Source: an uncultured Lachnospiraceae bacterium
Lineage (GTDB): Bacteria > Bacillota > Clostridia > Lachnospirales > Lachnospiraceae
Direction of reading: 5' to 3'
Length of the DNA: 64,000 nt
Assembly: GCA_945949085.1 (NCBI GenBank)
Contig: CAMFDJ010000011.1
Span: 19,486-83,485 of the forward strand
The translations under genes and the position numbers were made by a program. The notes beneath the pieces were generated by a model. That model did no database searches and was not told the origin of the DNA. It saw only the letters and a list, made by a program, of their open reading frames with translations. Below are positions 50,866-60,192 of this stretch, piece by piece. Within the stretch, counting starts at the first letter, position 1. Each line of letters begins with the position of its first letter.

Positions 50866-52185
50866 TTACAGCTGTATTTCAACAAAAATATCGTAGATTG
50901 CCTTGATCGTTGCCTCGAAATCATCATTTTTCACACCGATAATAATGTTAAGCTCAGAAGATCCCTGATCGATCATCTTAACATTGACATTTGCATGCGC
51001 AAGCGCAGAGAAAATACGACCTGCCGTTCCTCTTGTCTGACGCATACCGCGCCCCACAACCGCAATCAGCGCAAGATCTGATTCCAAATCAATGGAATCA
51101 GGCTGAACTGCTTTATGGATTGCTGCAAGCACACTCTGTTCCTTCTCGGCGAATTCTGACTGGTGTACAAATACAGTCATGGTATCAATGCCGGAGGGCA
51201 CATGTTCAAAGGAGATATTGTTTTCCTCAAACGCCTGCAGAACCTTACGTCCGAATCCAACCTCTGAATTCATCATATCTTTTTCAATGTTGATAGAGCA
51301 AAAGCCTTTCTTGCCGGCAATACCGGTAATAACGTATTTTGACTTCTGACAGGTACTCTCCACAATCCAGGTACCTTTATCCTGCGGCGCATTGGTATTT
51401 CGGATATTGATCGGTATGCCACTCTGACGTACCGGGAAAATAGCATCCTCATGCAATACGGAAGCCCCCATGTATGCAAGCTCGCGAAGCTCTCTGTAGG
51501 TGATGGTATCAATTCCCTTTGGATTGTGGATGATACGGGGATCGGCAATTAAAAATCCCGATACGTCTGTCCAGTTTTCATAAACATCCACCTTTGCTGC
51601 CTTTGCCACGATGGAACCTGTCACATCAGATCCTCCTCTGGAGAAGGTCTTGACACTTCCATCCAGTTTTGCACCATAGAATCCCGGGATAACTGCCTTC
51701 GGGCATTTTACCAGTTTTGCAGATAATACTTCATTCGTCTTATCCGGAAGAAATTCACCCTCCTCATCAAAGAAGATCACCTCTGCCGCATCAATGAACT
51801 CATATCCCAGATAATTTGCCATGATGATACCGTTTAAAAACTCACCACGGCTGGCAGCATAATCACTGCCGGCTTTCTTTTTGAAATTATCTTTGATTTC
51901 ATCAAATTCTTTATCAAGTGTCAGCTTAAGTTTCAGTCCATCAATGATCTCCTGATAACGCAGCTTGATCGCATCTATTTCCTTATCAAAGGGTTTATCG
52001 GCTTCTGCCAAAGCATACGCCTGATACAGCATATCTGTCACCTTGGTATCATTGCTGTGTCTTTTACCGGGAGCAGACGGTACCACATAACATCTTGCTT
52101 CCTCTGCTGTGATGATTTTTCCCACTTTTTGGAATTGCTCTGCACTGGCAAGTGAACTTCCGCCGAACTTTACTACTTTTTTCAT
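50866..52185 (-). CDS. lysC: Aspartate kinase
   Basis: 439 residues. Phosphorylates aspartate, first step to lysine, threonine and methionine. N-terminal KVVKFGGSSLA; GGSDVTGS and EDAIFPVRQSGIPINIRNT in the kinase domain; two ACT domains at the C terminus (GIDTMTVFVHQ..., LALIAVVGRGMRQTRGTAGRIFSAL) for feedback control. It starts 1 base after the hom stop, with GGAGG inside the end of hom, so translation is coupled. Grouping with hom suggests supply for threonine. Confidence 0.96.
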   Translation of the reverse strand: MKKVVKFGGSSLASAEQFQKVGKIITAEEARCYVVPSAPGKRHSNDTKVTDMLYQAYALAEADKPFDKEIDAIKLRYQEIIDGLKLKLTLDKEFDEIKDNFKKKAGSDYAASRGEFLNGIIMANYLGYEFIDAAEVIFFDEEGEFLPDKTNEVLSAKLVKCPKAVIPGFYGAKLDGSVKTFSRGGSDVTGSIVAKAAKVDVYENWTDVSGFLIADPRIIHNPKGIDTITYRELRELAYMGASVLHEDAIFPVRQSGIPINIRNTNAPQDKGTWIVESTCQKSKYVITGIAGKKGFCSINIEKDMMNSEVGFGRKVLQAFEENNISFEHVPSGIDTMTVFVHQSEFAEKEQSVLAAIHKAVQPDSIDLESDLALIAVVGRGMRQTRGTAGRIFSALAHANVNVKMIDQGSSELNIIIGVKNDDFEATIKAIYDIFVEIQL

Positions 52186-52186
52186 T

Positions 52187-53389
52187 TTATGCCTCCACAC
52201 GAATGCGGCTGATCACAGCCACCTTCTCACTCTTTTCTTTAAATTCTTTTTCACTCATCACATCTGTGATAAAGCCCTTCTCTCCGGCAATACCACCATC
52301 AATCATCTCAATCTGTCCGAATACAGCCTTTGCCTGTTCCAGATCCGCATCTGCAACACGGACAAAAAATCTCTTAACAGACTCATCAATGCTTGACAGT
52401 GAAAGGTCCTCGCTATCCCAGAATACCGGAAGGGTATTTTGGGGATTGCGTGCACATTCAATCACATCAGATACCACAGCACTTGCTGTCGGAAGTTTTC
52501 CTGCACCTGCGCCGTAATACATGGTATTACCCAGCGTGTTTCCATGCACCAGAATCGCATTGAATACATCGCTTACACTATAAAGCGGATTGTCTCTGCC
52601 AATCATAGCCGGTGTGACGGAGGCAAAATATTTTCCATCTACCTTTTTACTCATTGCCAAAAGCTTAATGGTGTATCCGGCAGTCTTTGCATACGCAAAA
52701 TCATTCGTTGTGATTTTGGTGATACCCTCAGTATAAATCTGTTCGAAATTGACATTCTTTCCATAGCCCAAAGAGGAAAGAATAGCGATCTTACGACATG
52801 CATCATATCCTTCCACATCCGCCTCCGGATTTCGCTCCGCATACCCTTTCTCCTGCGCTTCCTTTAAGACTGTATCAAAGTCAGAACCCTCTCGCTCCAT
52901 CTTTGTCAGGATATAGTTGGTAGTACCGTTGAGAATACCAGTAATGCCATCGATCTGTTCGGGTGTCAGTGAGGAATTGATCGGTCTGATGATCGGAATA
53001 CCACCTCCCACACTCGCCTCAAACATATAGTTACATTGATTTGCCTTTGCCAGGGCGAGCAGCTCCGGTCCATGCTTGGCAACAAGCTCTTTATTAGAAG
53101 TACATACACTCTTTCCGCTCTCTAATGCCCTCTTTGTAAAAGTATAAGCAGGCTCCACACCGCCCATCGCCTCTGCGATGACCTTGATCTCGGGATCACT
53201 TAATATCACCTCTACATCATGTACCACCAGATTTTCGTAAGGGTCTCCAGGAAAATCACGAAGATCCAGAACGTATTTCACATCCAGCTCATCCCCTGTC
53301 TTCTGATTGACTACCTGTTGATTCGTCTTGATGACTTCTACGATACCGCTTCCTACCGTACCGTATCCTAAAACTGCTACCTTTACCAT
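52187..53389 (-). CDS. hom: Homoserine dehydrogenase
   Basis: 400 residues. Reduces aspartate semialdehyde to homoserine. NAD(P) loop VAVLGYGTVGSGIVEVI at the start; GGVEPAYTFTKRALESGKSVCTSNKEL; NGTTNYILTKM and the signature GYAERNPEADVEGYDACRKIAIL. The C-terminal ACT part is short (VRVADADLEQAKAVFGQIE). Second gene of ACT-hom-lysC; ribosome site AAGGAG. Confidence 0.96.
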   Translation of the reverse strand: MVKVAVLGYGTVGSGIVEVIKTNQQVVNQKTGDELDVKYVLDLRDFPGDPYENLVVHDVEVILSDPEIKVIAEAMGGVEPAYTFTKRALESGKSVCTSNKELVAKHGPELLALAKANQCNYMFEASVGGGIPIIRPINSSLTPEQIDGITGILNGTTNYILTKMEREGSDFDTVLKEAQEKGYAERNPEADVEGYDACRKIAILSSLGYGKNVNFEQIYTEGITKITTNDFAYAKTAGYTIKLLAMSKKVDGKYFASVTPAMIGRDNPLYSVSDVFNAILVHGNTLGNTMYYGAGAGKLPTASAVVSDVIECARNPQNTLPVFWDSEDLSLSSIDESVKRFFVRVADADLEQAKAVFGQIEMIDGGIAGEKGFITDVMSEKEFKEKSEKVAVISRIRVEA

Positions 53390-53393
53390 TGTT

Positions 53394-53837
53394 CTACTCC
53401 TTAGCTATTATTTTGACGTAATGAACGCCCTTTTGTCTCTCCATTTCATCCACCATCTTGGACACATCCTCCGTCGTAGGCAGAATCTGCACACTGATAC
53501 TCAAGGAGGCAATTCCACCAATAGGGATACTCTGATGAATCGTCAGAATGTTGGCCCTGAAATCTGCAATGATTTTGAGCACATCCGACAACAATCCCGG
53601 TTCATCATCCATCTGAAAGGTCAGTGTGATCGTTGTGCCTGCTGCCGTATCATGAAACGGAAAAATATCGTCCTTATATTTATAGAAAGAACTTCTGCTG
53701 ATTCCAACCTGCTCTACAGCATCCTGAACGGAAGGCACTCTGCCGGTATCAACCAGCTTTTTGGCTTCCACCACTTTTAAAAGCACTTCAGGCAAAGCCT
53801 TTTGTTTGACTACGTAATATCCCGTGGAACTCTCCAT
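53394..53837 (-). CDS. ACT-domain protein, PheB/UPF0735 type
   Basis: 147 residues. N-terminal YYVVKQKALPEVLLKVVEAK and a helix-turn-helix-like VQDAVEQVGISRSSFYKYK, then an ACT domain (TITLTFQMDDEPGLLSDVL, NILTIHQSIPIGGIASLSISV). UPF0735/PheB family, once called a chorismate mutase-like protein, now thought to be an amino-acid-sensing regulator. Start at 53837 after GAGGT. Directly ahead of hom (4 bases), so it probably senses threonine or another aspartate-family amino acid. Confidence 0.88.
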   Translation of the reverse strand: MESSTGYYVVKQKALPEVLLKVVEAKKLVDTGRVPSVQDAVEQVGISRSSFYKYKDDIFPFHDTAAGTTITLTFQMDDEPGLLSDVLKIIADFRANILTIHQSIPIGGIASLSISVQILPTTEDVSKMVDEMERQKGVHYVKIIAKE

Positions 53838-53893
53838 TTTGATTACCTCGTGTCTCACTTTCAAAAACACCCACATGCATTTGTCCGTATCAA

Positions 53894-53949
53894 GCATACA
53901 TGTGTATGCCGCTGAGGGATATCATAGCATAATACACCAAAGGGTGCAA
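53894..53949 (-). promoter_or_regulatory. ACT-hom-lysC promoter with palindrome
   Basis: TTGCAC (53944-53949), 17 bases, TATGAT (53921-53926) on the minus strand. GCATACA-TG-TGTATGC (53894-53909) near the transcript start is a possible operator. Confidence 0.65.
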
Positions 53950-54005
53950 GTCTTTTTTATGCGATTTTCACAACATATGCCACTTATTTTCTAACGATTG
54001 GTTTA

Positions 54006-54060
54006 TTGCCGTAATGCGCCGGAAATGCTAAAATATACTTTAGCGATACACAGCGCTAAA
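54006..54060 (+). promoter_or_regulatory. Promoter of the phenylacetate-CoA ligase gene with dyad
   Basis: TTGCCG (54006-54011), 17 bases, TAAAAT (54029-54034); the inverted repeat TTTAGCG-N8-CGCTAAA (54039-54060) covers the start point and resembles a regulator site. Confidence 0.6.
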
Positions 54061-54087
54061 TAACAGAAGAAACATAGGAGATAACAA

Positions 54088-55407
54088 ATGGGAAATTATT
54101 TTAATCCAGAAATCGAAACAATGCCTGTAGAACAGCTCAAAAAGCTACAGAGCGAAAGACTTGTGGAACAGGTAAAACACGTATATGCCAATGTTCCGTT
54201 TTATAAGGAAAAAATGGATGCTATGGGAGTGAAACCGGAAGACATCAACGGTGTGGAGGATCTCCACAAGCTTCCATTTATCGCAAAGGATGACCTTCGC
54301 GACCAGTATCCATACGGTCTGGTGGGTGTTCCTCTTTCAGATTGCGTCAGAATCCAGTCTACCAGTGGTACAACAGGAAGACGTGTGGTAGCTTTCTACA
54401 CACAGGAGGATATTGACATCTGGGATACCTGTTGTGCACGTGCCATTGTTGCCGCAGGCGGCACAAAGGAAGATGTTGTCCATGTCAGCTATGGCTACGG
54501 TCTCTTCACAGGCGGCCCCGGCTTAAATGGTGGTTCCCATAAGGTTGGCTGTCTGACATTGCCAATGTCCTCAGGTAACACAGAACGTCAGTTACAGTTT
54601 ATGACTGATCTCGGTTCTACTATTCTTTGCTGTACCCCTTCCTATGCCGCATATCTTGGAGAAAGCATTGCCGAGCGTGGGCTCAAGGACAAGATCAAAT
54701 TAAAAGCCGGCATTTTCGGGGCCGAAGCCTGGACAGAGGAAATGCGTCATAACATCGAGGAATCCCTCGGTATCAAAGCATACGATATTTATGGATTGAC
54801 AGAAATCACAGGTCCGGGCGTTTCCTTCGAATGTGAGGAGCAGAAGGGTATGCATGTCAATGAGGATCATTTTATTGCTGAGATCATCAATCCAAAGACC
54901 GGAGAGGTACTTCCTGAGGGCGAAAAGGGTGAGCTGGTATTCAGCTGCATCACAAAGAAGGGCTTCCCTCTTCTTCGTTACCGCACTCGTGATATCTGTG
55001 TATTGTCCCGTAAGAAATGTTCCTGCGGCCGTACGCATATCCGCATGAGCAAGCCGCTCGGAAGAAGTGATGACATGATGGTTGTAAAGGGTGTCAATGT
55101 ATTCCCTTCCCAGATTGAGACAGTTCTGTTAAACGACGGATACGAGGCAAACTATCAGCTGACGGTTGACCGAATCGGCAACTCCGATACCATCGAATGT
55201 GATGTAGAATGGCTGCCGGATAATCCACCTGCAGATGCACAGGACAAAGCCGCAAAGGAAAAGAAACTTGTCGGCGACCTGAAGAATATGCTTGGTATCT
55301 TAGTCAAAGTACAGCTTGTTGAGCCAAAAACGATTCCCAGAAGTGAGGGCAAGGCTGTCCGTGTCATTGACAAACGCGGGCTGTATGAAGAGAGTAATCT
55401 GAAATAA
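54088..55407 (+). CDS. Phenylacetate-CoA ligase family acyl-AMP ligase
   Basis: 439 residues, PaaK family of ANL enzymes. ATP loop QSTSGTTGRRVVAF; YGLTEITGPGVS is the A5 block; YRTRDICVL and the C-terminal domain VKGVNVFPSQIE follow. It activates an aryl or indole acetate to its CoA ester. No paa degradation genes are near; in gut Clostridia such ligases often sit alone or by an ferredoxin oxidoreductase (not here) for aryl pyruvate use. Plus strand; ribosome site AGGAG. Confidence 0.92.
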   Translation: MGNYFNPEIETMPVEQLKKLQSERLVEQVKHVYANVPFYKEKMDAMGVKPEDINGVEDLHKLPFIAKDDLRDQYPYGLVGVPLSDCVRIQSTSGTTGRRVVAFYTQEDIDIWDTCCARAIVAAGGTKEDVVHVSYGYGLFTGGPGLNGGSHKVGCLTLPMSSGNTERQLQFMTDLGSTILCCTPSYAAYLGESIAERGLKDKIKLKAGIFGAEAWTEEMRHNIEESLGIKAYDIYGLTEITGPGVSFECEEQKGMHVNEDHFIAEIINPKTGEVLPEGEKGELVFSCITKKGFPLLRYRTRDICVLSRKKCSCGRTHIRMSKPLGRSDDMMVVKGVNVFPSQIETVLLNDGYEANYQLTVDRIGNSDTIECDVEWLPDNPPADAQDKAAKEKKLVGDLKNMLGILVKVQLVEPKTIPRSEGKAVRVIDKRGLYEESNLK

Positions 55408-55451
55408 GGAAATCACAAACAAAATCTTTCAGACCTATCATGAAAGTATAT

Positions 55452-55489
55452 AGCAAAAAGCGGATGCATTGTTGCATCCGCTTTTTGCT
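55452..55489. terminator. Bidirectional terminator
   Basis: AGCAAAAAGCGGATGCA / TGCATCCGCTTTTTGCT, a 17-bp stem with loop TTGT between convergent genes. Confidence 0.9.
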
Positions 55490-55515
55490 ACACATTTTCA
55501 CTTTTTGATCTAACT

Positions 55516-56766
55516 TTATTTTGTCTTCTGTGGCACATTGTCTTTTGCGCCGTCCATGCGCTCTGTTTCTGTTTTTTCCGCAGCTTCTATCACAGACCTG
55601 CTGCTTCCATCTATATCCTCTCCGTTTTTTCCCTGCTTTGCCATTCTGTTTTGATTCCTGCGATTTACATTCTCTCTAAGAAGCGTATATCCGGTAGAAA
55701 GCAACGGGATAAACACAAGCATACCTGCTACGCCAAACAGACTGCCACCGACGCTGACAGCAACGAGCACCCAGATTGCGGGAAGTCCGACAGAACTGCC
55801 CACCACTTTTGGATAGATCAGATTCCCCTCAATCTGCTGCAGAACCAGAAACAAAATCAGAAACCATACAGCCTGCATCGGATTCTGCAACAGAAGCAGG
55901 AAAGCACCCACTGCACAGCCGATAAATGCACCAACGATTGGTAAAAGTGCTGTAAAACCGATCAGTATACCGATCATCACCGCATAAGGCATGCGGCAGA
56001 TTGTCATTGTAATGATGAACATCAGCCCCAGAATCACAGCCTCCGTGCATTGCCCCGTAATGAAATTGCTAAAGTTTTTATACAGCAGGGAGCAGACATA
56101 TAAAACCCTGTCATATGCCTTTTTCGGCAAATAAGCAGACAAAATACGTTTCCCCTGATCGCCGAGTCTTTCTTTCCCGGCAAGCACATACAAGCTGAAA
56201 ATGAAGGAAATCACAACACTAGTCACACCGCTGATCACGCTTCCCGCAAATCCTATGGTAGAGTTGACCACATTACCGACACCGCTCTTTAAGAAGCCGC
56301 CTATACTGCCAACAATGGTATCCCAGTTCTTCTCAATCTCTGCCAGGATATCTGTCTGATTCTGAATGATCGGGTATCCACCGTCAAGAGACTGCAGCTG
56401 CACCATCAACCTGTCAAGGAACATCGGAACCTGGCGAACCACCTCTGTAATCGTCAAGGCAAGCTGCGGAATCACACTGACAGACAAAAGTGCGAGCAGG
56501 CATAACACCAAAAGTAGCGTCAGAATCATACCGACCGGTCTTTTCAGCTTCGGCTTACACTTTTTCAGTATCGTTTTCTCGATCAGCTTCATGGGAATAT
56601 TGAGCACAAACGCAATTGCGCCGCCAATCAGAAATGGCATGACAATACCCATTGCAAGTTTGATCCCTCCAAATATCTGTTTGCTGTAGATCAGCGCAAG
56701 AACCAGCAAAGCTGCAAAAAGCATAAGATTTCTGATCTTTTTTATTTTATCTTTTTCCTGTTCCAT
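55516..56766 (-). CDS. AI-2E/PerM-family membrane protein
   Basis: 416 residues, eight membrane helices (for instance 12-30, 35-60, 75-97, 160-185, 225-250, 260-280, 290-310, 320-350). AI-2E transporter family: GFTALLPIVGAFIGCAVGAFL, QQIEGNLIYPKVVGSSVGLP and LFGVAGMLVFIPL. Members export small solutes or act as sodium/proton antiporters; the AI-2 role is not general. Charged tail (QGKNGEDIDGSS...KTK). Ends convergent with the ligase gene. Confidence 0.88.
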   Translation of the reverse strand: MEQEKDKIKKIRNLMLFAALLVLALIYSKQIFGGIKLAMGIVMPFLIGGAIAFVLNIPMKLIEKTILKKCKPKLKRPVGMILTLLLVLCLLALLSVSVIPQLALTITEVVRQVPMFLDRLMVQLQSLDGGYPIIQNQTDILAEIEKNWDTIVGSIGGFLKSGVGNVVNSTIGFAGSVISGVTSVVISFIFSLYVLAGKERLGDQGKRILSAYLPKKAYDRVLYVCSLLYKNFSNFITGQCTEAVILGLMFIITMTICRMPYAVMIGILIGFTALLPIVGAFIGCAVGAFLLLLQNPMQAVWFLILFLVLQQIEGNLIYPKVVGSSVGLPAIWVLVAVSVGGSLFGVAGMLVFIPLLSTGYTLLRENVNRRNQNRMAKQGKNGEDIDGSSRSVIEAAEKTETERMDGAKDNVPQKTK

Positions 56767-56817
56767 TCCTGTTACCTCCGGTTGGCATGCTTTTGCGCAT
56801 TTCCTATGATACTATTC

Positions 56818-57702
56818 TCAAATTTTCTGTCCCGCTATTTCTCTGTACATTTCCGGTCGCCTGTCTCTGAACAATCCCCATGATAATCTGGCCTTTGACA
56901 CACTGTCAAGATCATAGGAATGCAGTAAGATTTCTTCTCTGTCACGCGATGCCTGTTGCACGATTTCTCCTGTTTCATCTGTCAGGAACGAAGATCCGTA
57001 GAAAAGAAGAGAAGACTGCTGCGATCCATTTTCCAAAGATGGCTCCACTTCTTCCTTTCCGATTCTGTTGGCAGCAATCACCGGCACAATGTTTGCAGCA
57101 GCATGTCCCTGCATACATCTCCTCCAGTGAGGCATACTGTCACACTCCAGAATCGGCTCCGAACCAATGGCCGTAGGATACAAAATCACTTCTGCGCCCT
57201 GCAGAGCAAGGCATCTGGCCGTTTCCGGAAACCACTGATCCCAACAGATTCCGATTCCGATTCTCCCATACTGCGTTTCAAATACGCGAAAGCCGCTATC
57301 TCCCGGTGTAAAGTAGAATTTTTCCTGATAAAAATGATCATCCGGGATATGCGTCTTTCTGTACACACCAAGGATACTGCCATCCGCATCAATACAGGCC
57401 ACAGAATTATACAGGACATTGCCATCTTTCTCATAAAAACTGATTGGGAGAACCACCGCAAGTTCCTTTGCAAGACGCATTCCCATCTGCACTGCGGGAT
57501 TTTCGTCTGTCGGCAATGCATATGCATAAAAATCATAACACCTCTGCTGACAGAAATATTCTCTTTCAAATAATTCCGGCAGCAAAATGACCTGTGCGCC
57601 TTTTTTTGCCGCGTCGCGTATCATCTTCTCTGCCTTTTGCAGATTATCCTCTTGCCTCAAGCTGCACTGCATCTGAATTGCAGCCACTGTCACAGTTCTC
57701 AT
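56818..57702 (-). CDS. aguB: N-carbamoylputrescine amidase
   Basis: 294 residues, nitrilase superfamily. Catalytic triad: Glu in LLPELFEREYF, Lys in YRKTHIPDD, Cys in GICWDQWFPE. It hydrolyses N-carbamoylputrescine to putrescine, CO2 and ammonia, completing arginine to putrescine via agmatine. Start at 57702 (AGGAG 8 bases upstream); the frame is open to 57948 but overlaps aguA. Last gene of the polyamine operon. Confidence 0.96.
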   Translation of the reverse strand: MRTVTVAAIQMQCSLRQEDNLQKAEKMIRDAAKKGAQVILLPELFEREYFCQQRCYDFYAYALPTDENPAVQMGMRLAKELAVVLPISFYEKDGNVLYNSVACIDADGSILGVYRKTHIPDDHFYQEKFYFTPGDSGFRVFETQYGRIGIGICWDQWFPETARCLALQGAEVILYPTAIGSEPILECDSMPHWRRCMQGHAAANIVPVIAANRIGKEEVEPSLENGSQQSSLLFYGSSFLTDETGEIVQQASRDREEILLHSYDLDSVSKARLSWGLFRDRRPEMYREIAGQKI

Positions 57703-57766
57703 CCTTATTCTCCTTATATACTGATATCTATTAGATAATTTTCTATTAGGCAATTTTGTTCCCGAC

Positions 57767-58897
57767 TCATTTATGTCCGTCCGGAATCTGCTGCGTGATA
57801 CAATGAATATTTCCTCCGCCAAGCAGAATATCTCTCGCCATGACCGGCACAACCGTTCTGTCAGGGAACAGATTCTGCAAAATGCGAACAGCGCGCTCAT
57901 CACTCTGCTCATTTTCGCCACCAAATGCCGGCATGACAACATGTTCATTTGCGATATAGAAATTCACATAAGAGGCTGCCAAGCGCTCTCCCACTTCCCG
58001 CTCATCTTCTCCCTCTTCAAATACATACCCGTCAAGATCCTTCTCCTGTATACAAATAGGAAAATCCGGAATCGGAAGCTTATGCACAAGAAACGGTCTG
58101 CCCTTTGCATCTGTTTCTTTAGAAAGCTGCTCATAACAAGCCAAAGAAAGCGCATATTGCGGATCATCCTTCTGATCGGTCCATGCGAGCACCACCTCCG
58201 CAGGTCGCACAAAGGCACACACATTGTCCACATGCTCATCCGTCTCATCATTGTGGATTCCCCGCGGCAGCCAGATGACCTTGTGCACGCCCAGCCAGCA
58301 TTTTAGCAACTCTTCAATCTGCTGACGGGTAAGACGCGGGTTTCTCCCTTTGCTCAAAAGACATGTTTCCGTTACCAGAAGTGTACCCTCTCCGTCGGAA
58401 TGAATACTTCCGCCCTCCAGAACAAAGGGCGCGGCATCATAGAGCGCATATCCCTCTCTTTCAGCAAAGGCAGCCGCAAACGCATCATCCTTCTCCCATG
58501 AAGCATAGAGACCATTATAGGTGCCTCCCCAGGCATTAAACTGCCAATTCACTGCCCGCACCTCTCCGGCGGCATCGCTGACAAAAGTCGGTCCCACATC
58601 TCTGGCCCACGCATCGTCAGTCTCCATCTCAAAAATTGTCACATTCTCTGTTTCTCCCAGCATCTGCCTTGCAGAGTCGATGCAGGATCTTCCCGCTGCC
58701 ACAAAGACATGTTCACTCTCTGCGATCACACGGATGATCTGTGCAAAGGCCTCACGCGCCTTTGCAGCGCCATGCGGCCACGAGCCCGGTCTGTCCGGCC
58801 AAATCATGATGCAGCCTACATGTTTTTCAAATTCTCCCGGCATGGAAAACCCGTCTGCAAGGGGTGTGGAATTCTGTTTTTTTATATCTTTATCCAA
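57767..58897 (-). CDS. aguA: Agmatine deiminase, TTG start
   Basis: 376 residues. Converts agmatine to N-carbamoylputrescine plus ammonia. Conserved TPLADGFSMPGEFEKHVGC at the start, MIWPDRPGSWP, DAWARDVGPTFV, WLPRGIHNDETDEHVDNV (catalytic His) and the catalytic Cys near the end, LGGGNIHCITQQ. Begins with TTG (58895-58897) after GAGGT; the first in-frame ATG would cut into the conserved start. Directly upstream of aguB. Confidence 0.95.
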   Translation of the reverse strand: MDKDIKKQNSTPLADGFSMPGEFEKHVGCIMIWPDRPGSWPHGAAKAREAFAQIIRVIAESEHVFVAAGRSCIDSARQMLGETENVTIFEMETDDAWARDVGPTFVSDAAGEVRAVNWQFNAWGGTYNGLYASWEKDDAFAAAFAEREGYALYDAAPFVLEGGSIHSDGEGTLLVTETCLLSKGRNPRLTRQQIEELLKCWLGVHKVIWLPRGIHNDETDEHVDNVCAFVRPAEVVLAWTDQKDDPQYALSLACYEQLSKETDAKGRPFLVHKLPIPDFPICIQEKDLDGYVFEEGEDEREVGERLAASYVNFYIANEHVVMPAFGGENEQSDERAVRILQNLFPDRTVVPVMARDILLGGGNIHCITQQIPDGHK

Positions 58898-58987
58898 ATT
58901 TTTACAAACCTCTTTTTTTATTTCTCAATCATTTGCGAAACGTGCAACATTGTAAATACGGATGTACAAATAAAATAAATCCACCCA

Positions 58988-60187
58988 TCACGACAAGCGC
59001 ATCTTGAAATCCTCGTACCCGAACGTGCGGATCATCTGCACATCTCCGTTTTCTTTCAGCAGTGCAATGCCGGGCAGCGGCATTCCGTTGAAGGTATTAT
59101 TCTTCACCATAGAATAGATCGCCATATCCTCAAACACCAGTCTGTCTCCCGTCTTTATCTCACGCTTAAAGCTGTAATCGCCAATGACATCTCCTGCAAG
59201 ACACGTCATGGATGACAAACGGTAGGTATATGCCATTTCTCCGGGCTGATAGCCGCCACGCAATGGCGGTCTGTACGGCATTTCCAATACATCCGGCATA
59301 TGACAGGCAGCTGATGCATCCAGAATCAGAATTTCCATATCATTTCTGACCTTATCCATCACTTCTGTCACAAGATACCCTGCATCCAGTGCAACTGCCT
59401 CACCGGGCTCTAAATAGACCTCCACACCATACTGCTGCCTGATTCGACTGATCAGGGCGACAAGCATCTCTCTGTCATAATCCTCTCTTGTTATGTGATG
59501 CCCGCCGCCCATATTCAGCCATTTCACCTTATGAAGAATATCTCCCCATTTCTCCTCAAAAGCCGTAAAGGTTGTCACAAGTGCATCACTGTTCTGCTCA
59601 CAGAGCGTGTGGAAATGAAGACCTTCTATATTCCCTGTTGCAAAGAGTTCGCTTTGAACATCTTCACCACTTTTATATCGCACCGGCTGCGCCTGCATTT
59701 TTCCGTTCACATACTCCTGCAGCATATCCCTCGTTACCCCGAGCCTAGATCCGGGTGCACATGGGTCATAGATGGCATGTCTCTCCTGGGTGGAGCACTG
59801 CGGATTGATGCGAAGTCCCACGCTGACGTTTGCAGATCGGCAGTCATCTCCGTGCATTTCATATTGCGACAGGGAATTAAAAATGATATGGTCGCAAATC
59901 TCGGTGAGTTCTTTCATATCTGACGCTTTATAGGCCGGCGCAAAGACATGGTTCTCCTTACCCATCTCTTCCCGACCTAATCTTGCCTCATACAGGCCGC
60001 TGGCAGTTGTTCCGCTGATGTAAGAACCGATCAGCGGATATAGTGCAAACATGGAAAAAGCCTTCTGTGCAAGCAGGATGTGACAGCCGCTTTCTTTTTC
60101 CACCTTCGCAAGTATCTCTAGATTTTGTTTGATTTTCTGTTCGTCCACCACATAACATGGAGTGGGAACAGTCTCCAGGGTATACAT
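58988..60187 (-). CDS. nspC: Carboxynorspermidine/carboxyspermidine decarboxylase
   Basis: 399 residues, alanine-racemase-fold PLP decarboxylase. The PLP lysine lies in HILLAQKAFSMF; LHFHTLCEQNSDALV, MGGGHHITREDYD and EPGEAVALDAGYLV mark the substrate/PLP face. It decarboxylates carboxyspermidine to spermidine (last step). It starts 5 bases after the dehydrogenase stop. Together the pair gives spermidine without S-adenosylmethionine decarboxylase. Confidence 0.95.
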   Translation of the reverse strand: MYTLETVPTPCYVVDEQKIKQNLEILAKVEKESGCHILLAQKAFSMFALYPLIGSYISGTTASGLYEARLGREEMGKENHVFAPAYKASDMKELTEICDHIIFNSLSQYEMHGDDCRSANVSVGLRINPQCSTQERHAIYDPCAPGSRLGVTRDMLQEYVNGKMQAQPVRYKSGEDVQSELFATGNIEGLHFHTLCEQNSDALVTTFTAFEEKWGDILHKVKWLNMGGGHHITREDYDREMLVALISRIRQQYGVEVYLEPGEAVALDAGYLVTEVMDKVRNDMEILILDASAACHMPDVLEMPYRPPLRGGYQPGEMAYTYRLSSMTCLAGDVIGDYSFKREIKTGDRLVFEDMAIYSMVKNNTFNGMPLPGIALLKENGDVQMIRTFGYEDFKMRLS

Positions 60188-60192
60188 TCCGA

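Noticed and set aside
52186..52260. Lysine riboswitch before lysC
   Set aside because: lysC starts 1 base after hom inside the operon and there is no leader space.
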